Shown piece by piece: positions 5,234-12,714 of a stretch of DNA of 12,714 nt. This DNA comes from Oceanospirillaceae bacterium UBA2001 (lineage in GTDB: Bacteria; Pseudomonadota; Gammaproteobacteria; Pseudomonadales; Balneatricaceae), in assembly GCA_002335115.1 (NCBI GenBank), contig DDCR01000169.1, positions 1 through 12,714 on the forward strand. Reading direction: 5' to 3'. Position numbers and translations under genes: made by a program. Positions within the stretch are counted from its first letter, which is position 1. Each line of letters begins with the position of its first letter. Below the pieces are notes generated by a model. The model had not been told where the DNA came from. It saw nothing but the letters and a program-made list of their open reading frames with translations, and searched no databases.

Positions 5234-6269
5234 GCCAAGCATTCATTACGGCTTTAATTAAGGTGGCCAAGGGAATAGCAAAAAACACACCCCAAAGGCC
5301 CCATATACTGCCAAAGAACAACACGGCTACTATAATAGCAACTGGATGCAAATTAACTGCCTCTGAAAACAACAAAGGGACAAGCACATTGCCATCTAAG
5401 GCCTGAATAATGCCATAAACAATAATGAGGGTGTAAAATTCTGTAGAAACGCCCCATTGCACATAACCAATCAATGCAACGGGAATGGTGACAAGAGTTG
5501 CGCCTATATATGGGATGAGAACCGATATTCCCACAATGACGGCAAGTAAAGCCGCATAATTTAAGCCAAACCATAAAAAAGCAACATAGGTAACGCTACC
5601 GACAATGGCAATTTCAACCACTTTTCCACGCACATAATTAGCAATTTGTTGATCCATTTCAAGCCACACATGACTTAGAATGTTGCGTTTTAAAGGTAAA
5701 AATGAAGTGAACCAAAGCACCATCATGTGGCCATCTTTTAGAAAGAAAAACACTAAGATGGGTACTAGAACTAAAAACACTAACCAAGTGAGTGATTGGC
5801 CAATCGATGCCAATGAAAAAGACACTAATAATTGGCCTGAGTTGCCAACCTCAGCCATCGCTGCATCAGCAAGTTGTTTAATTTGGTTAGCATTGACCAG
5901 CTCTGGATATTGCTCTGGCAATAGCATGAACAAGTCCATTAATTTTTCTAGCATGAGTGGTAAATTGCTAAGCAAATCTGTTGCTTGCTGCCACAATAAG
6001 GGTAATACAATAAACACAAAGGTTAAGAGCAAGGCAATAAATAAACTATAGATACCCCATACGGCTGGCAAATGGTTAACCCCAAAACGCTCCAGCCACT
6101 CTACCAATCCGAGCGTCAAATATGCCAAAATCATACTGGTTATGACTGGCGCGAGAGAGGCTCCAAACATCAAAATCGTAGTTAAACCAGCAGCTAGCAA
6201 AACCAATAAAAGCAGCGCCTGCTCATCAGCAAAAAAGTGATCTAACCAAGAACGGAATACTTTAAACAT
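5211..6269 (-). CDS. perM: AI-2E/PerM family membrane permease
   Basis: This 352-residue inner-membrane protein is of the PerM/AI-2E transporter family (formerly UPF0118). It has paired hydrophobic segments at the N-terminus (about residues 15-60 and 65-95), a central soluble stretch, and a C-terminal block of membrane helices. The last of these, GSIWGLWGVFFAIPLATLIKA, is the family hallmark. Members have been linked to AI-2 export or to Na+/H+ antiport, but the substrate of this branch is uncertain. AGGAT lies 6 nt before the ATG and overlaps the tusA stop codon 8 bp upstream, so tusA and perM are translationally linked. The same tusA-perM pair sits next to bcp in Pseudomonas, which supports orthology. 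The 3' end overlaps convergent bcp. Confidence 0.9.
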   Translation of the reverse strand: MFKVFRSWLDHFFADEQALLLLVLLAAGLTTILMFGASLAPVITSMILAYLTLGLVEWLERFGVNHLPAVWGIYSLFIALLLTFVFIVLPLLWQQATDLLSNLPLMLEKLMDLFMLLPEQYPELVNANQIKQLADAAMAEVGNSGQLLVSFSLASIGQSLTWLVFLVLVPILVFFFLKDGHMMVLWFTSFLPLKRNILSHVWLEMDQQIANYVRGKVVEIAIVGSVTYVAFLWFGLNYAALLAVIVGISVLIPYIGATLVTIPVALIGYVQWGVSTEFYTLIIVYGIIQALDGNVLVPLLFSEAVNLHPVAIIVAVLFFGSIWGLWGVFFAIPLATLIKAVMNAWPKKLVTG

Positions 6270-6277
6270 GTGTTATC

Positions 6278-6520
6278 CTAATTTTTTTCAATGAGGTAAT
6301 GATAAACTCCATCAATACACTCATTTTGAAGCAACGTGTGCCCAACGAGTTGAACCCAAACGGCAAAGTCTTTTTGGGAAGCCGCATCTGTTGCCAGCAC
6401 TTTAAGTTTTTGGCCCACTTCTAGATGATTTAAAGCTCGTTTCGCCTTCAACAGAGGCAACGGACATTGCAAACCTTGGGTATCTAGCAGTTGCTGCCAC
6501 GGTAATGTGTTCAACGACAT
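6278..6520 (-). CDS. tusA: Sulfurtransferase TusA family protein
   Basis: This 80-residue cytoplasmic protein carries the TusA/SirA fold. The hallmark CPLP motif has the persulfide-carrying cysteine at residue 19 (TQGLQCPLPLLKAKRAL), the same position as in E. coli TusA. TusA relays sulfur for tRNA thiolation and molybdopterin synthesis; paralogues next to perM may serve other sulfur or molybdenum-enzyme roles, so exact orthology is not certain. The ATG at 6520 is chosen because GGA lies 7 nt upstream and it puts the cysteine at the usual position. In-frame ATGs at 6532 and 6550 would extend the protein by 4 or 10 residues and push it into the short divergent promoter region with bepA. It is probably cotranscribed with perM. 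Confidence 0.85.
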   Translation of the reverse strand: MSLNTLPWQQLLDTQGLQCPLPLLKAKRALNHLEVGQKLKVLATDAASQKDFAVWVQLVGHTLLQNECIDGVYHYLIEKN

Positions 6521-6553
6521 TTTATCGTCCATACTATATCTCATCTTCATTGA

Positions 6554-6558
6554 AAGGA
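6554..6558 (+). promoter_or_regulatory. Ribosome-binding site deciding the bepA start
   Basis: AAGGA lies 8 nt before the ATG at 6567. The alternative upstream start at 6507 would overlap the divergent tusA, and the downstream ATG at 6645 has no ribosome-binding site. Confidence 0.7.
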
Positions 6559-6566
6559 ATTTTGCA

Positions 6567-8090
6567 ATGAGACGCTACATTATAGGTCAAGGGGCTCTCC
6601 AGTCCTATCTATGCTTAATATATTTTATTAACCCTTTATTACGCATGAGATGTGGCTGGTTAGTCATATGCTTAGCCACCTTATCAATGACAGGTCTTTT
6701 GCCAACCGCTCACGCCACTAATTTACCCATCATTAACACCCATAGTTCTGCTCACATGAGCCTAGACGATGAATATCGCTTTGGTCATGTTATCGCGGGT
6801 AGTATACGACAACAGTTACCCTTATGGGACGATTTGGCCGCACTAAAGTTCATTAATGATTTAACCCAACCCTTGATTAGTCGCAGTCAACTTAATAAAA
6901 AAAACACTCACCTTTTTATTATTCGCAATAAAAACATTAATGCCTTTGCCGCCCCTGGAGGCATTATAGGAGTCAATACTGGGCTCATTATGCAGGCTGG
7001 GGCAATAGACGAATTGGTGGCTGTTCTAGCCCACGAGGTGGCTCATCTTAGCTTGCGGCATTACGTTCAGACTCAGGCCCAAGAAAAAGCCCAGATGCCA
7101 TTTTATATGGGTGCATTTCTAGCATCCATTTGGATGGCAGGCAACGTAAGTGGCGACATTGGTGAGGCTGGATTTTATGCCACTCAGTCGATGCTGCAGC
7201 GCAGCCAACTTAAATATAGCCGCATTCATGAGCGGGAAGCAGATCGCATTGGCTTTGAATTAATGGAGCAAAGTCCATTTGATGTAAACCATATGCAAAG
7301 CTTATTAGAACGTTTGCAATCGCCCTTTGTTAAAGAATCTCCAATGTGGGAGTGGGCTCGAAGCCATCCAATAAACAATGAACGCGTGGCTGACATTAGC
7401 CAGCGCATATTAATCAATCAACCTAGCCCAAAAAGACATGGCTTTGACCTTGGCTTTGAGCTATTGAAAATTTATCAAACGGCTCAACTGTCTAAAGCGC
7501 CTAAGCTTTCTCTTGATCAGCTAAAACTCAAATTTGATCCTTTGGACAATAATTATGGGACTTTAGTCGCTTACACACAAGCGCTTAGCAACATCGCAAC
7601 AGGGGAAGTAGAGCAAGCGACTCAACAACTGCAAGCCTTATCAATACAACACCCCAATGCAACACTAATTTGGTACAGCTGGATGCACAACTTACTCAGC
7701 CAAAACCAAACCCAAGCCGTATTAGAGCAATTGAAGTCGAGAAGGCTTCAGCGTCGAGACGATAGTCTGTCGCTATGGATTAATGCTTTAGCCTTGCGCC
7801 AAGCGGCCAAGCCTAAGGCCTCTATGCAAGTTTTATTGGCCCTACTCGACGCTCAACCGACCTGGGCCATCGGTTGGCGAACAGTGGCTGAATGGAGCAT
7901 CTTGGACCAGCGATTACAGCTTAATCATATGGCACAGTCTGAGTGGCATTTATTACGGGGGGAAGCTCAACTAGCTCTGAAACAAGTCCAATACGCCAGT
8001 CAGCAACAAACAGATACCCAAGCTGGGTCTTTGTCATTGCAACGGGAAAAAGCCTTGCGCCTTATCAATGACCAAGCCAAGTTTAACTAG
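6567..8090 (+). CDS. bepA: Beta-barrel assembly-enhancing protease BepA (M48 metalloprotease with TPR domain)
   Basis: This 507-residue periplasmic zinc metalloprotease/chaperone promotes assembly of outer-membrane proteins such as LptD and degrades stalled ones. The zinc site is complete: H156-E157-V-A-H160 (HEVAH) and the third ligand in E222-R-E-A-D226. The SHPINNER segment matches the conserved loop whose histidine switches BepA activity. A helical TPR-type C-terminal half follows from about residue 300. The N-terminus is longer than usual, with two hydrophobic stretches before AHA-TN. A signal peptide starting at Met27 would be more typical, but only the ATG at 6567 has a Shine-Dalgarno. 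The 3' end overlaps convergent nadA by 8 bp. Functionally it pairs with bamC, located 2 kb away. Confidence 0.92.
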   Translation: MRRYIIGQGALQSYLCLIYFINPLLRMRCGWLVICLATLSMTGLLPTAHATNLPIINTHSSAHMSLDDEYRFGHVIAGSIRQQLPLWDDLAALKFINDLTQPLISRSQLNKKNTHLFIIRNKNINAFAAPGGIIGVNTGLIMQAGAIDELVAVLAHEVAHLSLRHYVQTQAQEKAQMPFYMGAFLASIWMAGNVSGDIGEAGFYATQSMLQRSQLKYSRIHEREADRIGFELMEQSPFDVNHMQSLLERLQSPFVKESPMWEWARSHPINNERVADISQRILINQPSPKRHGFDLGFELLKIYQTAQLSKAPKLSLDQLKLKFDPLDNNYGTLVAYTQALSNIATGEVEQATQQLQALSIQHPNATLIWYSWMHNLLSQNQTQAVLEQLKSRRLQRRDDSLSLWINALALRQAAKPKASMQVLLALLDAQPTWAIGWRTVAEWSILDQRLQLNHMAQSEWHLLRGEAQLALKQVQYASQQQTDTQAGSLSLQREKALRLINDQAKFN

Positions 8091-9150
8091 CTGCGGCAAA
8101 ATCCATGAGTCGTTGCAGCGGTTTTAAGGCCTGTTGTTGCAAAGCTGGATCAATAATAATTTCATTATGCCCAAGCAGTAACACTTGCTCTATCTTGTCG
8201 AGGTCATTCATGGCCATCCAAGGACAATGGGCACAACTGCGGCACGTCGCACTTTTGCCAGCCGTAGGTGCTTCCATTAGCAGTTTATCAGGCGCAGCCT
8301 GTTGCATTTTATAAAAGATGCCACGATCTGTTGCGACAATGAATTCTTTGTTAGGCATCTCTTGTGCCGCTTTGATCAACTGCGTGGTTGAACCCACAAA
8401 ATCTGCAATTTCAGCCATAGCATAAGAAGACTCAGGGTGAACTAGCAGAGCGGCATCAGGGTATACCTGTTTCAGCTGTTCTACTCCGAGCACTTTAAAT
8501 TCATCATGTACAATACATGATCCAGGCCAAAGCAACATGTCAGTGCCCGTCTGTTTGGCAATGTAACGCCCCAGATGCTGGTCTGGACCCCAGATAATAG
8601 GTTTGTCTTCTGTCGCCAAGTGTTCCATTAACTTTACTGCAATACCTGAAGTCACAACCCAATCTGCGCGTGCTTTAACAGCTGCCGAGGTGTTGGCGTA
8701 AACTACAACTGTATGGTCTGGATGTGCATCACAAAAGGCTGTGAACTCATCCGCTGGGCAGCCAATATCAAGTGAGCATGTGGCTTCTAAAGTGGGCACT
8801 AAAACACGTTTTTCGGGACTGAGTATTTTTGCTGTTTCACCCATAAAGTGAACGCCAGCAACAATGAGCGTAGAGGCTGCAGTTTGGCTACCAAAACGAG
8901 CCATTTCCAAAGAATCTGAAATACAGCCTCCTGTCTCTTCAGTTAACTCTTGAACTGAGGCATCAGTATAATAATGGGCAACCAAGGTAGCATTTTGTTG
9001 TTTAAGTAAGCGTTTGATACGTTTTTTTTGTGCACCTACATCGACAATAGAGGGCATATTCTTTAGATGTTCATGGGCCAAATGTTCTTGCACCAACACC
9101 CTTGCCGAAATGTCTTTAGGGGTCATCGTAAAAGCATTAGAGTCAGACAT
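8083..9150 (-). CDS. nadA: Quinolinate synthase A
   Basis: This 355-residue cytoplasmic [4Fe-4S] enzyme condenses iminoaspartate (from NadB) with dihydroxyacetone phosphate to make quinolinate, the precursor of NAD. All three cluster-binding regions are visible: [20 protein letters not shown] and [13 protein letters not shown]. The substrate-binding segments [23 protein letters not shown] and HPESS are also intact. The length is typical of the longer proteobacterial form. The ATG at 9150 is separated from the cpoB stop by one base (TAA-T-ATG), with no independent promoter space, so it is probably translated by coupling from the Tol-Pal transcript. In E. coli nadA also lies just downstream of cpoB but after a tRNA cluster; here nothing lies between them. 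Its 3' end overlaps bepA by 8 bp. Confidence 0.97.
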   Translation of the reverse strand: MSDSNAFTMTPKDISARVLVQEHLAHEHLKNMPSIVDVGAQKKRIKRLLKQQNATLVAHYYTDASVQELTEETGGCISDSLEMARFGSQTAASTLIVAGVHFMGETAKILSPEKRVLVPTLEATCSLDIGCPADEFTAFCDAHPDHTVVVYANTSAAVKARADWVVTSGIAVKLMEHLATEDKPIIWGPDQHLGRYIAKQTGTDMLLWPGSCIVHDEFKVLGVEQLKQVYPDAALLVHPESSYAMAEIADFVGSTTQLIKAAQEMPNKEFIVATDRGIFYKMQQAAPDKLLMEAPTAGKSATCRSCAHCPWMAMNDLDKIEQVLLLGHNEIIIDPALQQQALKPLQRLMDFAAAS

Positions 9151-9151
9151 A

Positions 9152-10048
9152 TTAATTTACTTTTTCTAGGGCTAAACGCGCTGCTGATGACTCTGGATAC
9201 TCAGCTAAAACCCGCTGCAGCAGTTGGTTAGCTTTATCAACGTTACCTGTATTTTGGTAAGCTACTCCCGCTTTATAAAGCGCGTCTGGAATTTTTCTAT
9301 GTTGTGGAAATTTAGAAATCACATATTCAAAAGATACGACTGCTAAAGATGCATCGCCTTGCACCATATAGACTTCTCCTAACCAATAATACGCATTGCC
9401 AACAAGATCACTTTGTGGAAAGTTTTTCACAAAAGCTAATAGTGCGACAACTGAAGCATCAAACTGACGTTTTCTAATAAGCGCATATGCAGCTTTATAA
9501 GCGACCTTGGCAGCTTCTGGATCACTTGGTGCTTGCACTGCTAGGGTTTGTGTTTCAGTTGTAGATGTCTCAGTCGCAGGTGTGACAGGCACAGCTGTTA
9601 AACTGTCATTAACTTGACTAGCAACAGTTTGCAGCTGCGTTGTTTGATCAGTTGCAGACACTACTCGGGACTCTTTTGTCACTGGAGTGGCAGTCGATAA
9701 GCTAACAATACGACGATCTAGGTCTAAGTAACGTTGCTTTTGGTCCTCTTTGAGTTTTCCTAAATTATAGCTAAGCTCTTCGACTTGACCACGCAGTTGT
9801 TGAACTTCTTGTTGTAACATTTCGACCAGGTCAAAGATTTGTGCATTGGCATTGGTGTTACCTGTGTTGGTTGCTAAATCCACTGTGACCGGAGCAATGG
9901 GGTTAGCCTGCATGGACTGAAGGGAAGGATTAGACTGAGCTGCAGTGTCATTGACCAAATCAGTAACCGGTACAGTATTAGCGCTGACTTCAACAGACAC
10001 AGCCATAATAAAAATTAATAATGCACAAGGATTATTAGTTTGAGACAT
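9152..10048 (-). CDS. cpoB: Cell division coordinator CpoB (YbgF)
   Basis: This periplasmic protein belongs to the Tol-Pal cluster and couples PBP1B-driven septal peptidoglycan synthesis to Tol-dependent outer-membrane constriction. After the hydrophobic signal region (cleavage near VSA-NT) there is a coiled coil, [20 protein letters not shown] and onward, the trimerisation part. A Thr/Val-rich linker follows, then a C-terminal TPR domain with repeats beginning [24 protein letters not shown] and [12 protein letters not shown]. The ATG at 10048 gives 298 residues and has GAGG and GGA just upstream. A GTG at 10108 would add 20 residues. The signal peptide from 10048 lacks a basic N-region, so a nearby TTG at 10063 (adding MRLDC) is possible. 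Pal lies upstream and nadA directly follows. Confidence 0.92.
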   Translation of the reverse strand: MSQTNNPCALLIFIMAVSVEVSANTVPVTDLVNDTAAQSNPSLQSMQANPIAPVTVDLATNTGNTNANAQIFDLVEMLQQEVQQLRGQVEELSYNLGKLKEDQKQRYLDLDRRIVSLSTATPVTKESRVVSATDQTTQLQTVASQVNDSLTAVPVTPATETSTTETQTLAVQAPSDPEAAKVAYKAAYALIRKRQFDASVVALLAFVKNFPQSDLVGNAYYWLGEVYMVQGDASLAVVSFEYVISKFPQHRKIPDALYKAGVAYQNTGNVDKANQLLQRVLAEYPESSAARLALEKVN

Positions 10049-10133
10049 GCAGTCCAACCTCAAAAATGACCGAATTAATAAACAAAAAACCACCGATGTG
10101 GCGAGCACAACGATGGTATTTAGGGCGGGTAAA

Positions 10134-10156
10134 GGCCTACTTCGTTTTGGTAGACC
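10134..10156 (-). other. Hairpin between pal and cpoB
   Basis: On the minus strand GGTCTAC pairs with GTAGGCC (one G-T wobble) around a 9-nt loop, followed by only three T residues. It starts 11 nt after the pal stop. It may be an attenuator or an mRNA-stabilising stem that lowers cpoB-nadA expression relative to pal. The short T-run argues against full termination. Confidence 0.35.
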
Positions 10157-10166
10157 CTAGCAGTCG

Positions 10167-10823
10167 TTAGTAGTTAACGTAACGTACTTCTACCCGACGG
10201 TTTTCGGCCAAAGAAGCGCTATCACTGCCTGAATTGACAGGACGTTCTTCACCAAAGCTAACTACTTCGATTGCTCCTATAGAAACACCTTGGACCACTA
10301 GATAACGGCTTACAGCATTACCACGGCGCTCGCCAAGAGCAATGTTGTACTCCCTCGTTCCTCGTTCATCCGCATGTCCTTCTAGCACAATTTTTGCTGA
10401 AGGGTTTTGACTTAAATACGCAGCATGGCCATTCAATGCTGTACGAAACTCTGCTTTAATGGTCGACTGGTCAAAGTCAAAATAGATGACATGGGCCAAA
10501 GCTTGGGCAGCTTTTTGAGCCTGCTGCTTTTGCGCGGCCAATTGTGCAGCGGCGTTATCCGCAGCCTGCTGGGCCGCCTCAGCATCTGCCAAAGCTTGAG
10601 CCTCTATCAATGCCGCTGCTGCCGCTGCCGCTGCCGCAGCCTGTGCATCTTTGAGCGCTTGCGCGTCTGCTTGAGTCTGGGCTAGTGAAGCTGCTTCTGC
10701 AGCGACTTGGGCTGCTTGAGCACTGGCGCTTGCATCCGTGGTCTCGCCAGTAGAACTACAGGCGGCTAAAAAAGCTACCAAAACACTGGAGGCGATAATT
10801 TTACTTAAGTTAACCACTTGCAT
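10167..10823 (-). CDS. pal: Peptidoglycan-associated lipoprotein Pal with long Ala-rich tether
   Basis: This 218-residue outer-membrane lipoprotein binds peptidoglycan and TolB, and is recruited to the septum by TolA. The signal peptide ends in the lipobox LAAC with Cys22. Residues 112-218 are the OmpA-like domain: VIYFDFDQS, the peptidoglycan-binding loop [14 protein letters not shown], and NRRVEVRYV. Between them lies an approximately 80-residue Ala/Gln-rich region (31-110), including ten alanines in a row encoded by GCN repeats at 10612-10641. It resembles the helical domain II of TolA. Pal proteins are usually about 170 residues, so the tether is some 45 residues longer than normal. AAGGAG lies 7 nt before the ATG. 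It follows tolB after a 100-bp gap with its own promoter candidate. Confidence 0.96.
   Translation of the reverse strand: MQVVNLSKIIASSVLVAFLAACSSTGETTDASASAQAAQVAAEAASLAQTQADAQALKDAQAAAAAAAAAALIEAQALADAEAAQQAADNAAAQLAAQKQQAQKAAQALAHVIYFDFDQSTIKAEFRTALNGHAAYLSQNPSAKIVLEGHADERGTREYNIALGERRGNAVSRYLVVQGVSIGAIEVVSFGEERPVNSGSDSASLAENRRVEVRYVNY
10612..10641 (-). repeat. GCN trinucleotide tract coding for ten alanines in Pal
   Basis: Thirty bases made of near-identical GCN codons (largely GGC and AGC units on the minus strand) encode Ala62-Ala71 of Pal. Slippage here would change tether length without shifting the frame. Codon use within the tract is more repetitive than in flanking Ala codons. Confidence 0.7.
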
Positions 10824-10830
10824 GGATTTG

Positions 10831-10895
10831 CTCCTTATAGAACTTTTTAATTATTAATACATCTGTGCGGGGATTCTAGCATAGATAATATCCCC
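10831..10895 (-). promoter_or_regulatory. Candidate promoter, inverted repeat and ribosome-binding site for pal
   Basis: In the 100-bp tolB-pal gap the minus strand shows an extended -10 TGCTAGAAT (10881-10873) with no good -35, implying a start near 10866 and a leader of about 43 nt. A 6-bp inverted repeat, GGGGAT...ATCCCC (10869-10895), encloses the -10 and could be an operator or leader hairpin. The strong ribosome-binding site AAGGAG is at 10836-10831. An internal pal promoter would let Pal, the abundant member, be made above TolB. Confidence 0.45.
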
Positions 10896-10923
10896 ACCAC
10901 TAGACCTTATGGCCTCATTACGC

Positions 10924-12267
10924 CTAATTCAAGTAAGGTGACCAAGCGGGCTCCCTAACTACTCCCTCGTTGGCCGGTATATTGAACTTAACTTTTCCAT
11001 CTATTGACACTGCTGCCAAGATATCTCGTCCACCCACTTGGGTAGAATACATCACCATACTGCCATTGGGTGCCACGCTAGGAGACTCATCCAAACTTGT
11101 TTTGGTTAACAAGGCCATAGTGCCGCGCTGCAGGTCTTGCACGGCAATGTGGAACTGTTCATCATGACGACTAACAAGCACCAAAAACCGACCATCATGG
11201 GTTAAACTACCACGGGCGTTGTAGTCTCCTTCAAAGGTTAAACGTTCTACCCAACCTGATTCTAACGTTACCTGATAAATTTGTGGCTTACCCCCTCGAT
11301 CTGAAGTAAAAAGAATATTCTTCCCGTCTACGCTCCAAGAAGGCTCTGTATCGATGCCGTAGTGCTTAGTCACTCGAGTTAGACGTTTACTCGCCAAATC
11401 TAAGGTATAGATTTCTGCATTGCCATCTTTAGACAACACCATTGCCAATTTACTCCCATCAGGGGACCAAGCTGGCGCCCCATTAATGCCTTTAAACGAT
11501 TTAATACGCTCTCTTTGTCCTGTAGTGATGTCCTGAATATAAATCGCAGGACGGTTAGTTTCAAAAGAAACATAAGCCAACTTCGTTGCATCACGAGACC
11601 ATGAGGGTGACATGATCGGCTGATTAGACTTTAGAATTTCTTTCGCATTATATCCATCAGAGTCTGCAACTAAGAGTTTATAGTAGCTTGGGTTAACTTT
11701 TTTATCTGCAGCAACATAGGCTATGCGAGTTCTAAAAGCGCCTTTGAGACCAGTCAAGGCCTCGTATACCGCATCACTGATGGAGTGACCTAGAGCCCGA
11801 AGGTCGTTTTTACCACCAGCAAAGCGACCACTTACGATACTCTCTTGGCGTTGTACATCGAAGAGTTGGTAATCGACTTGAAAGCCCCCAGTGTCAGTAG
11901 TCACTACTTGACCAATGACAAGATATTCAGTCGCCAAGTATTGCCAATCGCGGAAGTAAACATCTTCTTTTTGAAAAGGAAAACTCAACATTAATGAGCG
12001 CTTCAAGGATTTAAATTGACCACTGCGCTCCAAGTCTGCATCAATAACCTGGGCCACATCCTCATTTAGAGCTCGATCACCTGACCATTGAAATGGAACC
12101 ACAGCAATTGGCACGGGATTATCTACGCCTTGAGTTATTTCTATCACTAGATTTGACGACCAAGCTGAAAGGGAAAACAACAAGGTAAAAGCTGCAGATG
12201 AAAATACCGAAAAAAACCTTACCCTTGTTATTCTTTGAGTCATTCGAATCACTTTTTCTACTCGCAT
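10924..12267 (-). CDS. tolB: Tol-Pal system protein TolB
   Basis: This 447-residue periplasmic protein bridges TolA and Pal. It has a signal peptide (hydrophobic FFSVFSSAAFTLLFSLSAWS, cleavage near AWS-SN), an N-terminal alpha/beta domain (roughly residues 38-160), and a six-bladed beta-propeller made of PD40 repeats such as PSWSRDATKLAYVS, PAWSPDGSKLAMVL and PSWSVDGKNILFTS. The mature N-terminus after cleavage is the TolA box that contacts the third domain of TolA and is displaced by Pal. The length is normal. The ATG at 12267 shares its A with the tolA stop (TGATG), implying translational coupling. A second ATG at 12243 would give a shorter signal peptide n-region and is also possible. The gene order tolA-tolB-pal-cpoB is the standard one. 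Confidence 0.96.
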   Translation of the reverse strand: MRVEKVIRMTQRITRVRFFSVFSSAAFTLLFSLSAWSSNLVIEITQGVDNPVPIAVVPFQWSGDRALNEDVAQVIDADLERSGQFKSLKRSLMLSFPFQKEDVYFRDWQYLATEYLVIGQVVTTDTGGFQVDYQLFDVQRQESIVSGRFAGGKNDLRALGHSISDAVYEALTGLKGAFRTRIAYVAADKKVNPSYYKLLVADSDGYNAKEILKSNQPIMSPSWSRDATKLAYVSFETNRPAIYIQDITTGQRERIKSFKGINGAPAWSPDGSKLAMVLSKDGNAEIYTLDLASKRLTRVTKHYGIDTEPSWSVDGKNILFTSDRGGKPQIYQVTLESGWVERLTFEGDYNARGSLTHDGRFLVLVSRHDEQFHIAVQDLQRGTMALLTKTSLDESPSVAPNGSMVMYSTQVGGRDILAAVSIDGKVKFNIPANEGVVREPAWSPYLN

Positions 12268-12714
12268 CACAGTCTCAGGTCCTCTGGTTTAAACAAAAAG
12301 TTAAATTCACGAAAATTAGCATCGAATAAGCCAGCTTTGAGTTGGCTTAACTTATCAAAGCGCCCCACCTTTCTAACCGCTTTCACCGCCGATGCTACAA
12401 AGGCATCTGTGGCACTATCATCTTGATATCTTATTTCAATATCAACCACTTCGCCCGTAGGTACTAAGTGAATAACCAACTCAACCACCATTCCAGTGCG
12501 CGCATTGGCAGGTCTCACCCAGCGCTGAATAATTTCGTTCCTAATGTAGTTTACTGCAGATGCCACCGCTTGACTATTGGTTGCTTCTTGCTCAAGGGCT
12601 TGCATCTGCGCGTCTTCATCATCTAATAAGTCGTTTAACGCTTGCTCAACTTCAGCTAACTCTTGTGCCACTTTTTGCTCTGCAGCCTTTTTATCTGCTG
12701 CTTTCTTATCTGCT
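12267..12714 (-). CDS. tolA: TolA, C-terminal part (5' end outside window)
   Basis: Only the last ~149 codons are present; the frame stays open to the right edge. The visible part starts in the Ala/Lys-rich helical domain II (ADKKAADKKAAEQK), which spans the periplasm. It continues with the acidic helix ELAEVEQALNDLLDDEDAQMQ and ends with the TolA/TonB-like C-terminal domain III: YIRNEIIQRWVRPANARTGMVVELVIHLVPTGEVVDIEI onward to FLFKPEDLRL. TolA is anchored in the inner membrane with TolQR and uses proton-motive force to pull on TolB-Pal. A GTG at 12671 is only an internal codon, not the start. TolQ and TolR are expected beyond the edge. The stop overlaps the tolB start codon by one base. Confidence 0.95.
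   Translation of the reverse strand, partial: ADKKAADKKAAEQKVAQELAEVEQALNDLLDDEDAQMQALEQEATNSQAVASAVNYIRNEIIQRWVRPANARTGMVVELVIHLVPTGEVVDIEIRYQDDSATDAFVASAVKAVRKVGRFDKLSQLKAGLFDANFREFNFLFKPEDLRL

Noticed and set aside
5680..6051. 123-codon plus-strand frame antisense to perM
   Set aside because: Shadow of the perM codon pattern; low-complexity Asn/Lys/Ser-rich product with no domain, start signal or homology I recognise.
10425..10685. 86-codon plus-strand frame opposite the Ala-rich region of pal
   Set aside because: Its Cys/Arg/Leu-rich product is simply the reverse reading of GCN alanine codons.
12672..12713. Tandem repeat at the right edge
   Set aside because: The GCAGATAA-type repetition is the normal Ala/Asp/Lys-rich coding pattern of TolA domain II, not an independent repeat.

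Overview
The window looks like a compact chromosomal segment of a gammaproteobacterium, probably a marine or Pseudomonas/Oceanospirillales-type lineage. The GC content is moderate and the intergenic DNA is AT-rich. Every recognisable gene is a core gammaproteobacterial gene: tolA-tolB-pal-cpoB, nadA, bepA, tusA, perM, bcp, bamC, hprA, ygfA, can and a periplasmic copper chaperone. I see no phage, transposon, tRNA, rRNA or CRISPR material. The exact genus cannot be read from the sequence.

Layout from left to right: (1) positions 1-39 hold three copies of a 13-bp tandem repeat at the window edge. (2) Positions 81-1885 hold carbonic anhydrase (minus) divergent from 5-formyl-THF cyclo-ligase (plus), which converges on a PCu(A)C-type copper chaperone (minus). 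(3) Positions 1886-2357 are a 472-bp AT-rich gap with no gene. It contains a tight cluster of three DnaA-box-like 9-mers, two full matches to the IHF consensus, an AT palindrome, and a perfect extended -10 promoter pointing left. This is the least ordinary stretch of the window. (4) Positions 2358-4692 hold a bamC-hprA operon (minus), divergent from bcp (plus). (5) Positions 4760-8090 hold bcp, converging with slight overlap on a tusA-perM pair (minus), which is divergent from bepA (plus). (6) Positions 8083-12714 hold the Tol-Pal cluster on the minus strand, in the order tolA (5' end outside the window), tolB, pal, cpoB, nadA. The last two genes are almost fused by a TAA-T-ATG junction.

Functionally, three envelope systems meet here. 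Tol-Pal-CpoB handles outer-membrane constriction and septal peptidoglycan coordination. BamC is an outer-membrane assembly lipoprotein. BepA is a periplasmic protease/chaperone that clears stalled outer-membrane assembly intermediates. The rest is housekeeping: NAD biosynthesis (nadA), thiol sulfur relay (tusA), peroxide defence (bcp), one-carbon and glycerate metabolism (ygfA, hprA), bicarbonate supply (can) and copper delivery (pcuC). The order nadA-bepA-tusA-perM-bcp...bamC resembles the Pseudomonas arrangement, but gcvR and dapA, which normally separate bcp from bamC, are absent.

The best candidate for something undescribed is the DnaA-box/IHF intergenic locus at about 1980-2360. I interpret it as a possible DnaA-titration or DnaA-reactivation (DARS/datA-like) site, or a DnaA-controlled promoter. 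It is less likely to be a replication origin. The second is Pal, which carries an unusually long alanine-rich tether.
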